From positions 62,001-126,000 of the forward strand of contig CAJPFH010000004.1 in the NCBI GenBank assembly GCA_905339165.1: a stretch of DNA of 64,000 nt, in the 5' to 3' direction. Shown here piece by piece: positions 38,271 through 47,571 of this stretch; the stretch's first letter is position 1; each line of letters opens with the position of its first letter. The notes below the pieces were generated by a model. It did no database searches, was not told the origin of the DNA, and was given only the letters and a program-made list of their open reading frames with translations. The DNA is from Flavobacteriales bacterium. Its GTDB lineage: Bacteria; Bacteroidota; Bacteroidia; Flavobacteriales_E; Vicingaceae. The position numbers and the translations under genes are program-made.

Positions 38271-38819
38271 CTATTTTAACTGGCTTTGTAGCGATTTTAC
38301 TAAATCTTCACCCCTAAGGTTTTTGGCCACAATGATTCCATTCCCATCAATTAAATAATTAGAAGGGATAGAGTAAACCTGATAGGTTTGGGCGGCTTTA
38401 GAATTCCAACCACCGAGGTCGCTAACATGGTATTCCCAAGTTAATTTATCTTGAACAATGGCGTTTTTCCATGCAGTTTCCTGCATATCTAACGATACGC
38501 TGTAAACGGTAAATGTTTTAGCATTTTTAAATTTTTTGTCTTTAAATTCGTTGTATGCTTTAACCACTGCAGGATTTTCTCTTCTGCAAGGTCCGCACCA
38601 AGATGCCCAAAAATCAATTAGTACCATTTTTCCTTTTAAAGAACTTAGTGCGAGTTCTTTTCCTTCTGGATTTTTATAATTTAACTCAGGGGCTTTGTTT
38701 CCAATGTTTAAGCCAACGGTTTCGGTTTTCGATTTTGAGTTTTGAACAACTTTTTGGGTAAATGCAAAAGCAAGAAAAACAATGGCAAAACCCATAGTGA
38801 AATAAGCTATTTTTTTCAT
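38271..38819 (-). CDS. TlpA-like thioredoxin-family protein
   Basis: 182 residues. An N-terminal hydrophobic signal or anchor (MKKIAYFTMGFAIVFLAFAF), then a thioredoxin fold of the AhpC/TSA-TlpA kind with the redox motif WASWCGPCRREN near residue 72 and the cis-Pro region VYSIPSNYLID near 148. It is probably a periplasmic disulfide reductase or thiol oxidoreductase; its partner is unknown. It lies 35 bases after murA on the same strand. Confidence 0.88.
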   Translation of the reverse strand: MKKIAYFTMGFAIVFLAFAFTQKVVQNSKSKTETVGLNIGNKAPELNYKNPEGKELALSSLKGKMVLIDFWASWCGPCRRENPAVVKAYNEFKDKKFKNAKTFTVYSVSLDMQETAWKNAIVQDKLTWEYHVSDLGGWNSKAAQTYQVYSIPSNYLIDGNGIIVAKNLRGEDLVKSLQSQLK

Positions 38820-38854
38820 GTCAAATTTTTATTTATGTGTGTAAAGGTAATCAT

Positions 38855-40159
38855 TTATAATCTTTTAATTTTTGCTCCGAGGGCATTTAATCTTGTGTCA
38901 ATATTCTGATATCCTCTGTCTATTTGTTCAATGTTATGTATGGTGCTTTTTCCCTGTGCCGAAAGTGCCGCAATAAGTAAAGAAACTCCGGCTCTAATAT
39001 CGGGTGATGACATTTCAATTCCTCGTAGGGCATTCTGTCTTCCCAGCCCAATTACTGTGGCACGGTGTGGGTCGCAAAGAATTATTTGTGCTCCCATATC
39101 AATCAATTTATCTACAAAGAACAGCCTGCTTTCAAACATTTTTTGATGAATTAATACGCTTCCTTTTGCTTGCGTAGCAACCACTAACACAATGCTTAAC
39201 AAGTCGGGGGTAAATCCGGGCCATGGAGCATCGGCAATAGTAAGAATAGAGCCATCAATAAATGTTTCTATTTCGTACACTTCTTGCGAGGGAACATAAA
39301 TATCGTCTTCTTTTCGTTCAAGTTGTATGCCAAGTTTTTTAAATACCGATGGAATCACACCTAAGTTATTCCAGGAAACATTTTTAATGGTAAGTTCCGA
39401 CTGAGTCATAGCGGCTAAGCCAATAAAACTTCCAATCTCAATCATGTCGGGCAAAATAGTGTGTTCGCAACCTTTTAGTTCTTTTACCCCTTCAATAGTA
39501 AGCAAATTAGAACCTACTCCCGAAATGTGGGCTCCCATAAGGTTAAGCATTTTACAGAGTTGCTGTAAATAAGGTTCGCAGGCGGCATTGTATATCGTAG
39601 TAATACCTTCGGCTAATACGGCTGCCATTACAATGTTTGCGGTACCGGTAACAGAAGCTTCATCGAGGAGCATGTAACAACCTTTCAGGTTTTTTCCTTC
39701 CATACGGTAAAAACTGCTGTTGGCATCGTAATGAAAGGTAGCTCCCAGTTTTTCGAATCCTAAAAAGTGAGTGTCGAGTCTTCTTCGGCCAATTTTATCG
39801 CCTCCGGGGCGTGGCATAAATCCTATGCCAAAGCGGGCTAAAAGCGGGCCTAATATCATTACAGAGCCTCGTAATGCCGATGCTTTTTTTCTAAATTCAT
39901 CGGATTGCAAGAAATCTATGTTTACTTCATCGGAGGTAAAGGCGTAATCGTTATTATTTATTTTTTCAACTTTAACTCCAATATCACCCAAAAGGGTAAT
40001 GAGTTTATTTACATCAATAATATCGGGCACATTTTTAATAATACACTTTTGAGGTGTAAGTAAAACGGCACATAAAATTTGCAATGCTTCGTTTTTGGCT
40101 CCCTGAGGTTGTATTTCGCCTTTTAGTTTATTAGGTCCATCGATTATAAAAGTTCCCAT
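38855..40159 (-). CDS. murA: UDP-N-acetylglucosamine 1-carboxyvinyltransferase MurA (Asp active-site variant)
   Basis: 434 residues. It transfers enolpyruvate from PEP to UDP-GlcNAc, the first step of peptidoglycan synthesis. The family is clear from PQGAKNEALQILCAV at the N-terminus and the repeated domain halves. The loop that carries the PEP-reactive Cys (Cys115 in E. coli, in PGGC) reads RPGGDKIGRRR here, with Asp121 (codon 39797-39799). Asp in this position leaves MurA active and fosfomycin-insensitive in several bacteria. The neighbours are tlpA-like downstream and DUF4290 upstream. Confidence 0.96.
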   Translation of the reverse strand: MGTFIIDGPNKLKGEIQPQGAKNEALQILCAVLLTPQKCIIKNVPDIIDVNKLITLLGDIGVKVEKINNNDYAFTSDEVNIDFLQSDEFRKKASALRGSVMILGPLLARFGIGFMPRPGGDKIGRRRLDTHFLGFEKLGATFHYDANSSFYRMEGKNLKGCYMLLDEASVTGTANIVMAAVLAEGITTIYNAACEPYLQQLCKMLNLMGAHISGVGSNLLTIEGVKELKGCEHTILPDMIEIGSFIGLAAMTQSELTIKNVSWNNLGVIPSVFKKLGIQLERKEDDIYVPSQEVYEIETFIDGSILTIADAPWPGFTPDLLSIVLVVATQAKGSVLIHQKMFESRLFFVDKLIDMGAQIILCDPHRATVIGLGRQNALRGIEMSSPDIRAGVSLLIAALSAQGKSTIHNIEQIDRGYQNIDTRLNALGAKIKRL

Positions 40160-40302
40160 ACTTTTTAATTTTTATGCGAAAATTAGACAAGTATCTACTA
40201 ACATTTCAAAAACATTTATATATGTTTTAACAGGTAGTTGGGGAAAACCTATACGGATCTATTTGTTGTGAAAAAGCAGATGATTTTAAGAGAAAAAAGT
40301 GA

Positions 40303-40941
40303 TTAATATTTTTTTCTCATTTTGTTTTTTTTCTGCCCGTTTTTTTTCTTTTTGTTGTTTTGGTGCGAAGGGGTGTTTAGGTTATTGCGGTAAATAATTT
40401 CGTTAGTAGAATCTAACTGAAAGGTTTCTTTTGTTTTTAATTTATTTTCGGAGAGCAATTTCAGTTCTTCGAGTATCACGTTATCATTCACTGAATCACG
40501 ATTCCATGTGAGATAAAATTTTTTCATTAAATTGGCTATGGCTTCTACAAACGCATTTCTTTCCTCTCCTTCTTCCATCTCCGAAGCCTTTTTTATAAGG
40601 GCTTCTACTGTTTTTCCATAATGCTTAAACTTTATACGTTTTTGCGGATAACTCATTGGTTCCGGTTTTTCGTGTATTTTTTCCGGATTGGGTTTTGGGT
40701 ATGGAGAATCTACATCGAGTTTAAAGCTTGAAATAATGAAAAGATGATCCCATAATTTATGAGTAAAATCGGCCACATCGCGAAGATGGGGGTTTAATTG
40801 CCCCATTACATCAATAATGGCTTTGGCACAGCGGTTGCGTTCCTCTCGGTCTTCTATGCTTATGCAGTGGTTTACCATAATGTGTATATGCCTCCCGTAT
40901 TCGGGAATAATTAATTTTTCTCGTTGTGTGTTGTAGTCCAT
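40303..40941 (-). CDS. DUF4290 protein
   Basis: 212 residues from the ATG at 40941, which gives the family's usual N-terminus MDYNTQREKLIIPEYGRHIH. A longer frame up to 41010 exists but adds residues not seen in the family. The body is helical and acidic, followed by a very Lys-rich tail (NNKKKKNGQKKNKMRKKY). No signal peptide. Function unknown; in Bacteroidota the gene is often near murA, as here (143 bases away). That gap has only a weak hairpin, AAAACAT/ATGTTTT, at 40209-40228. Confidence 0.85.
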   Translation of the reverse strand: MDYNTQREKLIIPEYGRHIHIMVNHCISIEDREERNRCAKAIIDVMGQLNPHLRDVADFTHKLWDHLFIISSFKLDVDSPYPKPNPEKIHEKPEPMSYPQKRIKFKHYGKTVEALIKKASEMEEGEERNAFVEAIANLMKKFYLTWNRDSVNDNVILEELKLLSENKLKTKETFQLDSTNEIIYRNNLNTPSHQNNKKKKNGQKKNKMRKKY

Positions 40942-41044
40942 CAGTTTGGGTTTGCTTATTATGTTTGGAATCGGATAGTAGGGTATGATGTGTAATTTCC
41001 GACCGACCACACAAAGTAAAGAAGAAAATTTCTTTTAGTCAATA

Positions 41045-43348
41045 TTAATTGAGGGAATCGGTTTCTACAATGGTTAATCGGGCAAATTTTAGAAGCAACT
41101 GTTTGTTTCCAACGGATTCAAATTCTATAGTAGCTTTTTGGTTAGGCGAGGCTCCTTCTATGTTTAGCACTTTGCCCTTACCAAATTTTTCGTGGTGTAC
41201 CTGCATTCCATGTCGAAGGTTTAAATCTTGTGCGGTAACAGTGCTTTTACTAATGGCACTATTTAGTTTCACGAGGTTGCTTTTACCGGTTCGAACAATT
41301 GGGTTTTGTGCAGGTGTAGGGGCTGTGTTAGTGGGGTGTTTAGTAAAAAAAGTTTCGTTATTTTTTTTATTGGCTTCCTGCTTAGGCAATATCTCTACAT
41401 AGGTAGAGTCTAACTCTTCTAAAAATCGGCTAGGTTCGCATTGTGTAAGCTGCCCCCAACGGTAACGGGTTAAAGCATAAGAAAGAGTTACCGATTTTTG
41501 TGCTCGTGTAAGGGCTACATAAAATAATCTTCTCTCTTCTTCTAAATCGGTTCTCGATTGAGTTGAAAGTTGTGAGGGAAAAAGACCTTCTTCCAATCCT
41601 ACAATATAAACATGCCCAAACTCAAGACCTTTTGACATGTGTATGGTCATTAATGAAACCGTATTTTTATCCTCTTCACTTTCTTTATCGGCATCTGTAA
41701 GTAGTGCAATTTCTTGCATGTATTCGTCTAGCGTAGGTATTATTTTCGGATTTTCCTTTTGGGCATCTTCTACAAATTCTTTTAGTCCGTTTAGGAGTTC
41801 CACAATGTTTTCATATCTGGAAACTCCTTCGGGCGAAGTATCGGAAAAAAGTTCTTTTAATATACCCGATGTTTGTGCAATTTGATTACCCAACTCGTAA
41901 GCATTTTGGGTAAAAAGCAGAGTGCTAAAACTTTTAATAGTGGTAATAAATTCGTTGATTTTTTGAATAAGGCCCGTATTAAAATCATTTCCGAAGTGAG
42001 ATGCTTTTGAAGCAATATCCCAAAGACTGACCTGATGTTGGTCGGCAAGAACCATTATTTTTTCAATGCTTGTTTTTCCTATTCCCCTTAATGGATAATT
42101 GATAATTCGTTTAAATGATTCCTCGTCATTAGGATTAATGACTAAACGAAAATAGGCCAAAAGATCTTTGATTTCTTTTCTTTGATAAAAAGAGATGCCG
42201 CCAAAAATACGGTACGGTATGTTTCTTTTGCGAAGAGCCTCTTCGAAAGAACGCGATTGAGCATTAGTGCGGTATAGAATTGCAAAATCGGAGAAAGGTG
42301 CGTGTTCTGAAAGGTGTCTGCTATATATACCTGATGCAATAGTTTCTCCCTCTTCTTTATCGGTTAGTGTTTGGAAAACTTTTATTTTTTCGCCATTTTC
42401 GTTGTCGGTCCATACTTCCTTAGGAAGTTGTTCTTTATTAAAAGTAATAATTCGATTAGCCGTATTTACGATGCTTTTGGTAGAACGATAATTTTGCTCT
42501 AACTTAAATGTTTGTGCATCGGAATAATCTTTTTGGAAATTAAGAATATTCTGAATGTTGGCACCTCTGAAGGCATAAATACTTTGTGCATCATCGCCCA
42601 CTACACAAATGTTTTGAAAGCGTGCTGCCAATTTCTTTACAATCAGGTATTGCGAATAATTGGTATCTTGGTACTCATCAACTAAAATATACTTGAATCG
42701 GCTTTGGTATTTGTATAATACTTCAGGAAAATCTCGTAGTAAAATATTGGTTTTAAAAAGCAAATCGTCAAAATCCATGGCCGATGCTTTAGAACATCTT
42801 TGCTCGTAGGCTAAATAAATTCGGCCTATTTCGGGCAAACGTCTTTGAGTATCTTCGGCTTGTATGTTTTTATCGTTTATGTATGCATTGGCCGAAATAA
42901 GGTTATTTTTAGCAGCCGATATCCGGCTAAACACCATGTTTGTTTTGTATTGTTTATCGTCAAGATTAAATCCTTTAATGATGTCTTTCAGTAAGTTTTT
43001 TGAGTCATCGGTATTATAAATAGAAAAATGAGAAGGGTAGCCAATTTTTTCTGCTTCTGATCGTAGAATACGTGAAAAAACAGAATGAAAAGTTCCCATC
43101 CATAAACTCTTTGCATCACTCTCGCTCGTAATACGCACAATGCGTTCTTTCATCTCTTTGGCAGCCTTGTTTGTAAAGGTAAGGGCTAATATCTGAAAAG
43201 GATCTACCCCTTTATTAATGAGGTGTGCTATTCTGTATGTGAGTACACGTGTTTTACCTGAACCTGCTCCTGCAATTACCATTACAGGGCCTTCTGTATT
43301 TTCAACTGCTTTGCGCTGCTCTTCGTTCAGTTCTTCTAAATAACTCAT
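41045..43348 (-). CDS. UvrD/PcrA-type ATP-dependent DNA helicase (SF1A)
   Basis: 767 residues. Motifs: Walker A AGAGSGKTRVL near residue 27, Walker B VDEYQDTN, VGDDAQSIYAFRGA (motif III), LEQNYRS (IV), and YVALTRAQ (VI). The C-terminal about 80 residues include GMQVHHEKFGKGKVLNIEG, the PcrA/UvrD tail. It unwinds DNA 3'-5' in repair and removes proteins from DNA. Name between UvrD and PcrA is a matter of subfamily. The ATG at 43348 is only 4 bases downstream of a -7-like element. Confidence 0.95.
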   Translation of the reverse strand: MSYLEELNEEQRKAVENTEGPVMVIAGAGSGKTRVLTYRIAHLINKGVDPFQILALTFTNKAAKEMKERIVRITSESDAKSLWMGTFHSVFSRILRSEAEKIGYPSHFSIYNTDDSKNLLKDIIKGFNLDDKQYKTNMVFSRISAAKNNLISANAYINDKNIQAEDTQRRLPEIGRIYLAYEQRCSKASAMDFDDLLFKTNILLRDFPEVLYKYQSRFKYILVDEYQDTNYSQYLIVKKLAARFQNICVVGDDAQSIYAFRGANIQNILNFQKDYSDAQTFKLEQNYRSTKSIVNTANRIITFNKEQLPKEVWTDNENGEKIKVFQTLTDKEEGETIASGIYSRHLSEHAPFSDFAILYRTNAQSRSFEEALRKRNIPYRIFGGISFYQRKEIKDLLAYFRLVINPNDEESFKRIINYPLRGIGKTSIEKIMVLADQHQVSLWDIASKASHFGNDFNTGLIQKINEFITTIKSFSTLLFTQNAYELGNQIAQTSGILKELFSDTSPEGVSRYENIVELLNGLKEFVEDAQKENPKIIPTLDEYMQEIALLTDADKESEEDKNTVSLMTIHMSKGLEFGHVYIVGLEEGLFPSQLSTQSRTDLEEERRLFYVALTRAQKSVTLSYALTRYRWGQLTQCEPSRFLEELDSTYVEILPKQEANKKNNETFFTKHPTNTAPTPAQNPIVRTGKSNLVKLNSAISKSTVTAQDLNLRHGMQVHHEKFGKGKVLNIEGASPNQKATIEFESVGNKQLLLKFARLTIVETDSLN

Positions 43349-43352
43349 TTCA

Positions 43353-43381
43353 CAAAAGTAAAATATTGCAGCTTGCCCAAA
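43353..43381 (-). promoter_or_regulatory. Predicted promoter of the UvrD/PcrA gene, almost leaderless
   Basis: On the minus strand TTTG (43378-43381), 17 bases, then TACTTTTG (43353-43360), with 4 bases (TGAA) before the ATG at 43348. Confidence 0.5.
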
Positions 43382-43403
43382 CCGTATGTGAATAAATTTT
43401 GGC

Positions 43404-44849
43404 TTACCTTTTTCGAATTATAAGTAAGCCCACAAAAGTTAAAATTCCGTTTAAAATAAGCAGTTCAAATCCAAATTTATATCCGCCAAACCACGTTTCG
43501 GAATAATAATTCAGCACATAACAAAAAAGAGGGGAAAGAATACAAACTATCGGCACCCATTTATCGTTTACCTGAAATTGGGTTAGTAAACCATATGCGT
43601 ACAAACCAAGCAAAGGCCCGTAGGTGTAGCCGGCAATGGTAAATAATTCTTTAATTACGCTATCGTTGCTTAGTGCATGAAAAAGTAAAATACATAAAAA
43701 CATAACCGCAGAAGTACCTATGTGTACCCGCTTCCGAATTTTTATCTGTTGATTTTCGGAAAAATGTTTTTCTATAGATAAAATATCAATACAAAATGAA
43801 GTGGTAAGAGCCGTAAGAGCAGAATCGGCACTGGAATAGGCTGCCGCAATTAAGCCTAAAATAAAAATTACTCCTACCACCTCTCCAAGGTATCCGCCCA
43901 TAGCCAGCATGGGGTATAGGTTATCGCTTTTTTCGGGCGGTACAATTTGCATTTTTTCGCAGTACAAATAAAGCAACGCTCCTAAACACAGAAAAAGTAG
44001 ATTTACAAACACCAATACCACGCTAAACCACAACATATTTTTTTGTGCTTCTTTAATATTTTTACAACTAAGGTTTTTTTGCATCATATCTTGGTCTAGC
44101 CCGGTCATAGAAATAGCAATAAAAGTTCCACCTAAAAAATGCTTCCAAAAAAAGTTGGGCGAATGACTATCGGTGAAGAAGAAAATTTGCGAATGCCTGC
44201 TTTCTTTTATTTGGGCAAACACTTCCGTAATTTCCCAATTCAACTGATTCCCTATTAGCAAAATAGTAAACACTACCGCAAGCAACATAAACAGTGTTTG
44301 CAAGGTATCCGTCCAAACAATAGTTTTTATTCCTCCTTTAAAAGTGTATAACCAGATAAAAAGAATGGTAGCTACCACCGTAAACCAAAAAGGAATTCCT
44401 AATTTGTCCAGTATAGTAAACTGTAAAACATTCGCCACTAAAAACATTCTAAAAGAAGCCCCTATGGTTCTTGATAAAAGAAAAAAAGAAGCTCCGGTTT
44501 TATAAGAAAAAAAACCAAAACGCTGTTCAAGATAAGTGTAAATAGATGTCAAATTTAAACGGTAATACAAAGGCATTAATACGGTGGCTATTACAACGTA
44601 GCCTAATAAGTAGCCTAAAACGGTTTGCATATACGCAAATTGCGTAGCCCCAACCCATCCGGGTATAGAAATAAAAGTTACCCCGGAAAGCGAAGCACCT
44701 ATCATACCAAAGGCTACCAAAAACCAGGGTGACTTTTTTGCCCCGATAAAAAAACTTTTATTATCGGCACCTTTTGCCGTAACAAACGAAATAATTACCA
44801 ACAAAAGAAAATACAACGCAATAATGAATAATATAAAAGAAGGCTGCAT
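43404..44849 (-). CDS. Sodium:solute symporter (SLC5/SSS family)
   Basis: 481 residues with about 13 membrane helices. The SSS core is visible: helix 1 (FILFIIALYFLLLVIISFVTA), the SLSGVTFISIPGWVG segment of unwound helix 2 region, FKGGIKTIVWTDTLQTLFML, and GLIAAAYSSADSALTAL. The substrate cannot be read from sequence. The ATG is at 44849 on the minus strand and overlaps the plus-strand recR ATG at 44848 by two bases (CATG). Confidence 0.9.
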   Translation of the reverse strand: MQPSFILFIIALYFLLLVIISFVTAKGADNKSFFIGAKKSPWFLVAFGMIGASLSGVTFISIPGWVGATQFAYMQTVLGYLLGYVVIATVLMPLYYRLNLTSIYTYLEQRFGFFSYKTGASFFLLSRTIGASFRMFLVANVLQFTILDKLGIPFWFTVVATILFIWLYTFKGGIKTIVWTDTLQTLFMLLAVVFTILLIGNQLNWEITEVFAQIKESRHSQIFFFTDSHSPNFFWKHFLGGTFIAISMTGLDQDMMQKNLSCKNIKEAQKNMLWFSVVLVFVNLLFLCLGALLYLYCEKMQIVPPEKSDNLYPMLAMGGYLGEVVGVIFILGLIAAAYSSADSALTALTTSFCIDILSIEKHFSENQQIKIRKRVHIGTSAVMFLCILLFHALSNDSVIKELFTIAGYTYGPLLGLYAYGLLTQFQVNDKWVPIVCILSPLFCYVLNYYSETWFGGYKFGFELLILNGILTFVGLLIIRKR

Positions 44850-45519
44850 GAAACCGAAATTACTTAATTTTGAAAGCGAAAGTACAGAAATCTACCCAGT
44901 GGAAAAATTCCCTTCAAAAACTCTAGAAAAAGCCGTTGAGGTATTTTCCTCGTTGCCCGGTGTAGGCAAAAAAACGGCCCTTCGCTATGTGCTCCATTTA
45001 TTAAAGGAAGATGCTGGCACGATAGAAAATTTCAGTGAAGTTTTACAAAACCTTTCGAATAACATACAACATTGCAAAAATTGCTTTAATATTAGCGACA
45101 ACCCTGTTTGCGAAGTTTGCTCAAATCCAAAACGAGAACAAGAAGTAATTTGTATAGTGCAAGATATCCGCGATGTACTGGCCATAGAATCTACCATGCA
45201 ATACAAAGGAGTGTACCATGTGCTGGGCGGCTTAATTTCACCTATTGATAGCGTTGGCCCCAACGATATTAAAATAAACGAACTGATACACCGCCTGCAA
45301 ACCTCCCGAATTAATGAAGTTATTATGGCACTCAGTACTACTATGGAAGGAGACACAACCAATTTTTACTTGTTTAAAAAAATAAAAGATTTTCCGGTAA
45401 AAATAACTACCCTTGCCAGAGGAGTAGCCTTTGGCGATGAGTTGGAGTATACCGATGAAATTACATTGGCACGTTCCATTACCAACCGCGTTCCGTACGA
45501 AAATACACTTGCCCGCTAA
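44848..45519 (+). CDS. recR: Recombination protein RecR
   Basis: 223 residues from the ATG at 44848 (a TTG/ATG eight codons upstream, 44824, lies in the symporter gene; a GTG at 44899 is another option). HhH-like N-terminus (SSLPGVGKKTALRYVLHLL), a Cys4 zinc finger (HCKNCFNISDNPVCEVC), then a TOPRIM domain (VLGGLISPIDSVGPNDIKI; EVIMALSTTMEGDTT). RecR acts with RecFO in loading RecA at gaps. The glycosyltransferase starts 7 bases after its stop. Confidence 0.96.
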   Translation: MKPKLLNFESESTEIYPVEKFPSKTLEKAVEVFSSLPGVGKKTALRYVLHLLKEDAGTIENFSEVLQNLSNNIQHCKNCFNISDNPVCEVCSNPKREQEVICIVQDIRDVLAIESTMQYKGVYHVLGGLISPIDSVGPNDIKINELIHRLQTSRINEVIMALSTTMEGDTTNFYLFKKIKDFPVKITTLARGVAFGDELEYTDEITLARSITNRVPYENTLAR

Positions 45520-45526
45520 ATCACAC

Positions 45527-47500
45527 ATGGATGTATCGGTTATCATAGTAAGCTACAACGTAAAATATTTTTTATTCAACTGCCTGCATTCGGTTCAAAA
45601 AGCCATGCAGCAGGTTCAAGCAGAGGTATGGGTTATTGATAACCACTCTGACGATGACAGTATGGAAATGGTAAAACAATATTTTCCGTTTGTAAATAGC
45701 ATACAGAACAAAAAGAATGTTGGTTTTTCTAAAGCCAATAACCAAGGTATAGAAAAAGCCAAAGGAAAATACGTTTTATTGCTGAACCCCGATACTATTA
45801 TACAAGAAAACACGCTGAAAAAATGTTTTGATTTTATGGAAACCCATCCCGAAGCGGGAGGACTGGGTGTAAAAATGATTGACGGAAAGGGGAATTTTTT
45901 ACCCGAATCGAAACGCGGATTACCCACACCCGATGTAGCTTTTTACAAAATTACCGGTTTAAGCAAACTGTTTCCATCATCAAAAAAGTTTAACCGTTAC
46001 CATTTAGGGAATTTAAACCCAAACGAAACACACGAAGTAGAAATTCTTTCCGGAGCATTTATGTTTTTAAGAATGGAAACTCTTCGAAAAACCGGATTAC
46101 TCGATGAAATATTTTTTATGTATGGGGAAGACATCGATTTATCTTACCGCATATTAAAAGAAGGGTATAAAAATTATTATTTCCCACACACCTCCATTAT
46201 ACATTATAAAGGCGAAAGCACAAAAAAAAGTAGCATAAACTATGTACTGGTTTTTTACCGTGCGATGGAAATATTTGCCAAAAAACATTTTACGCAAAAA
46301 ACAGCCGGATATTATTCCTTATTTATTCAATTAGCCATTTGGCTAAGAGCCGGACTATCTATTCTAAAACGCCTGATTGAAAAATTTTTTCTGCCTGTTA
46401 CAGATGGAGCATTGGTTTTTCTTTTTACAAAAAACCTAACTTATTACTACGAACATTGGGTGCGATTTACACAAGGAGGACACTTCCCTGCTGCAATTGT
46501 TAGCTATTCTCTGCTTTCTTTCACAGGCTTTGTTCTTCTTTTTTGTTTTTTTTCCGGAGCCTACGATAAGCCCTATTCATACAAAAAATTATTTACAGGA
46601 ATTTGCTTATCGGGTATTTTTACCCTTATTACCTATTCATTACTTCCTGAAAATTTAAGGTTTTCCAGAGCTGTCATCTTTTTTTCGGCCTTGGGAACTC
46701 TGCTGCTTATTCCGCTTTACAGATACCTTCTTAGCAAATTTCAACTAATGAATATGCACAGCACTGGCAAAAAAAGAATAGCCATGGTAGCTCCCGACAC
46801 AGAAGCTGAAAAAATTACCGATTTAATAAAACAAGCCTACTATCCAAAAGAAAACATTTGCTACGTAAAACCTCCCAATTACAATACTTCAGAAAATTCA
46901 AACATAGAATATTCCGGAAATTTCAATCATCTGTTTGATTTAATACAAATGTACCGTTTAAATGAAGTGGTGTTTTCGCCTGTAGAAACAAGTTATTCCG
47001 AAATTATAGCCACGCTGCAAAAATTACCCTCGTTAAGAAATATTCATTTAAAAATTGCCTCTGTAAACAACCGCTTTATGGTAGGAAGCAATAGCATTGT
47101 ATCATCCGATGAATACTTTTATTCCGATTTACAATCGGTACTTCACCCCGCAAAAATGCGAAGTAAAAGAATCCTAGATATTTTTCTTTCTTTTCTATTT
47201 ATTGTTTTTAGTCCTTTGCTATCAATAGCTACAGGTCATTTTAAAAATCTGTTAAAAAACATGTTCCAAATACTTAGCGGAAATTTTTCATTTGTGGGGC
47301 TATACCCATTAAAATCTGTTCCGTACAAGAGTAAAATTAAAACAGGAATTCTAACCCCCATAAAGAACGAAATGCTGCTCAACCTAAAAACCGAAGAAAT
47401 AAACGAAGCCAATATAGCTTATGCAAGAAACTATTCTATTTTAAAAGATTTTTTAATTATTCTTCAATCTATAAATCAATTAAGCAAAAAGGTAAATTAA
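45527..47500 (+). CDS. GT2 glycosyltransferase fused to degenerate polyprenyl sugar-transferase-like region
   Basis: 657 residues from the ATG at 45527. An N-terminal GT2 domain (about 1-270): DVSVIIVSYNVKYF, VIDNHSDDDS, LLNPDTII as the DXD-like site, and MYGEDIDLSYRIL. Then several membrane helices (about 340-430), a CoA-binding-like soluble domain (about 435-540; RIAMVAPDTEAEKI) and a C-terminal region (KRILDIFLSFLFIVFSPLL ... SGNFSFVGLYPL) that resembles the ends of Bac_transf (WcaJ-like) but lacks the catalytic core between them. Possibly a membrane glycosyltransferase of surface polysaccharide synthesis. Confidence 0.85.
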   Translation: MDVSVIIVSYNVKYFLFNCLHSVQKAMQQVQAEVWVIDNHSDDDSMEMVKQYFPFVNSIQNKKNVGFSKANNQGIEKAKGKYVLLLNPDTIIQENTLKKCFDFMETHPEAGGLGVKMIDGKGNFLPESKRGLPTPDVAFYKITGLSKLFPSSKKFNRYHLGNLNPNETHEVEILSGAFMFLRMETLRKTGLLDEIFFMYGEDIDLSYRILKEGYKNYYFPHTSIIHYKGESTKKSSINYVLVFYRAMEIFAKKHFTQKTAGYYSLFIQLAIWLRAGLSILKRLIEKFFLPVTDGALVFLFTKNLTYYYEHWVRFTQGGHFPAAIVSYSLLSFTGFVLLFCFFSGAYDKPYSYKKLFTGICLSGIFTLITYSLLPENLRFSRAVIFFSALGTLLLIPLYRYLLSKFQLMNMHSTGKKRIAMVAPDTEAEKITDLIKQAYYPKENICYVKPPNYNTSENSNIEYSGNFNHLFDLIQMYRLNEVVFSPVETSYSEIIATLQKLPSLRNIHLKIASVNNRFMVGSNSIVSSDEYFYSDLQSVLHPAKMRSKRILDIFLSFLFIVFSPLLSIATGHFKNLLKNMFQILSGNFSFVGLYPLKSVPYKSKIKTGILTPIKNEMLLNLKTEEINEANIAYARNYSILKDFLIILQSINQLSKKVN

Positions 47501-47541
47501 GCCCCTCTTCAATTTGCATTGATTAAAACACTTTTTTACCC

Positions 47542-47549
47542 TACTTTTG
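47542..47549 (+). promoter_or_regulatory. Candidate -7 element for the lipoyl E2 gene
   Basis: TACTTTTG fits TAnnTTTG and ends 22 bases before the ATG at 47572. A TTTG at 47513-47516 is 25 bases away, longer than usual. Confidence 0.42.
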
Positions 47550-47571
47550 TAACCCCACAATAAAAAAGAAA

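Noticed and set aside
40209-40228. Terminator after DUF4290 (AAAACAT/ATGTTTT)
   Set aside because: Only 7 bp, A/T-rich, 75 bases from the gene and without a clear U-run; it was not listed as a feature.
40942-41010. Longer start of the DUF4290 gene
   Set aside because: The family begins with MDYNTQREKLIIPEYGRH at 40941; the preceding 23 residues are not of the family.
43348-44849. Possible pseudogene or frameshift in the long minus-strand run at uvrD and the symporter
   Set aside because: Both genes are complete, of normal length and with all motifs.
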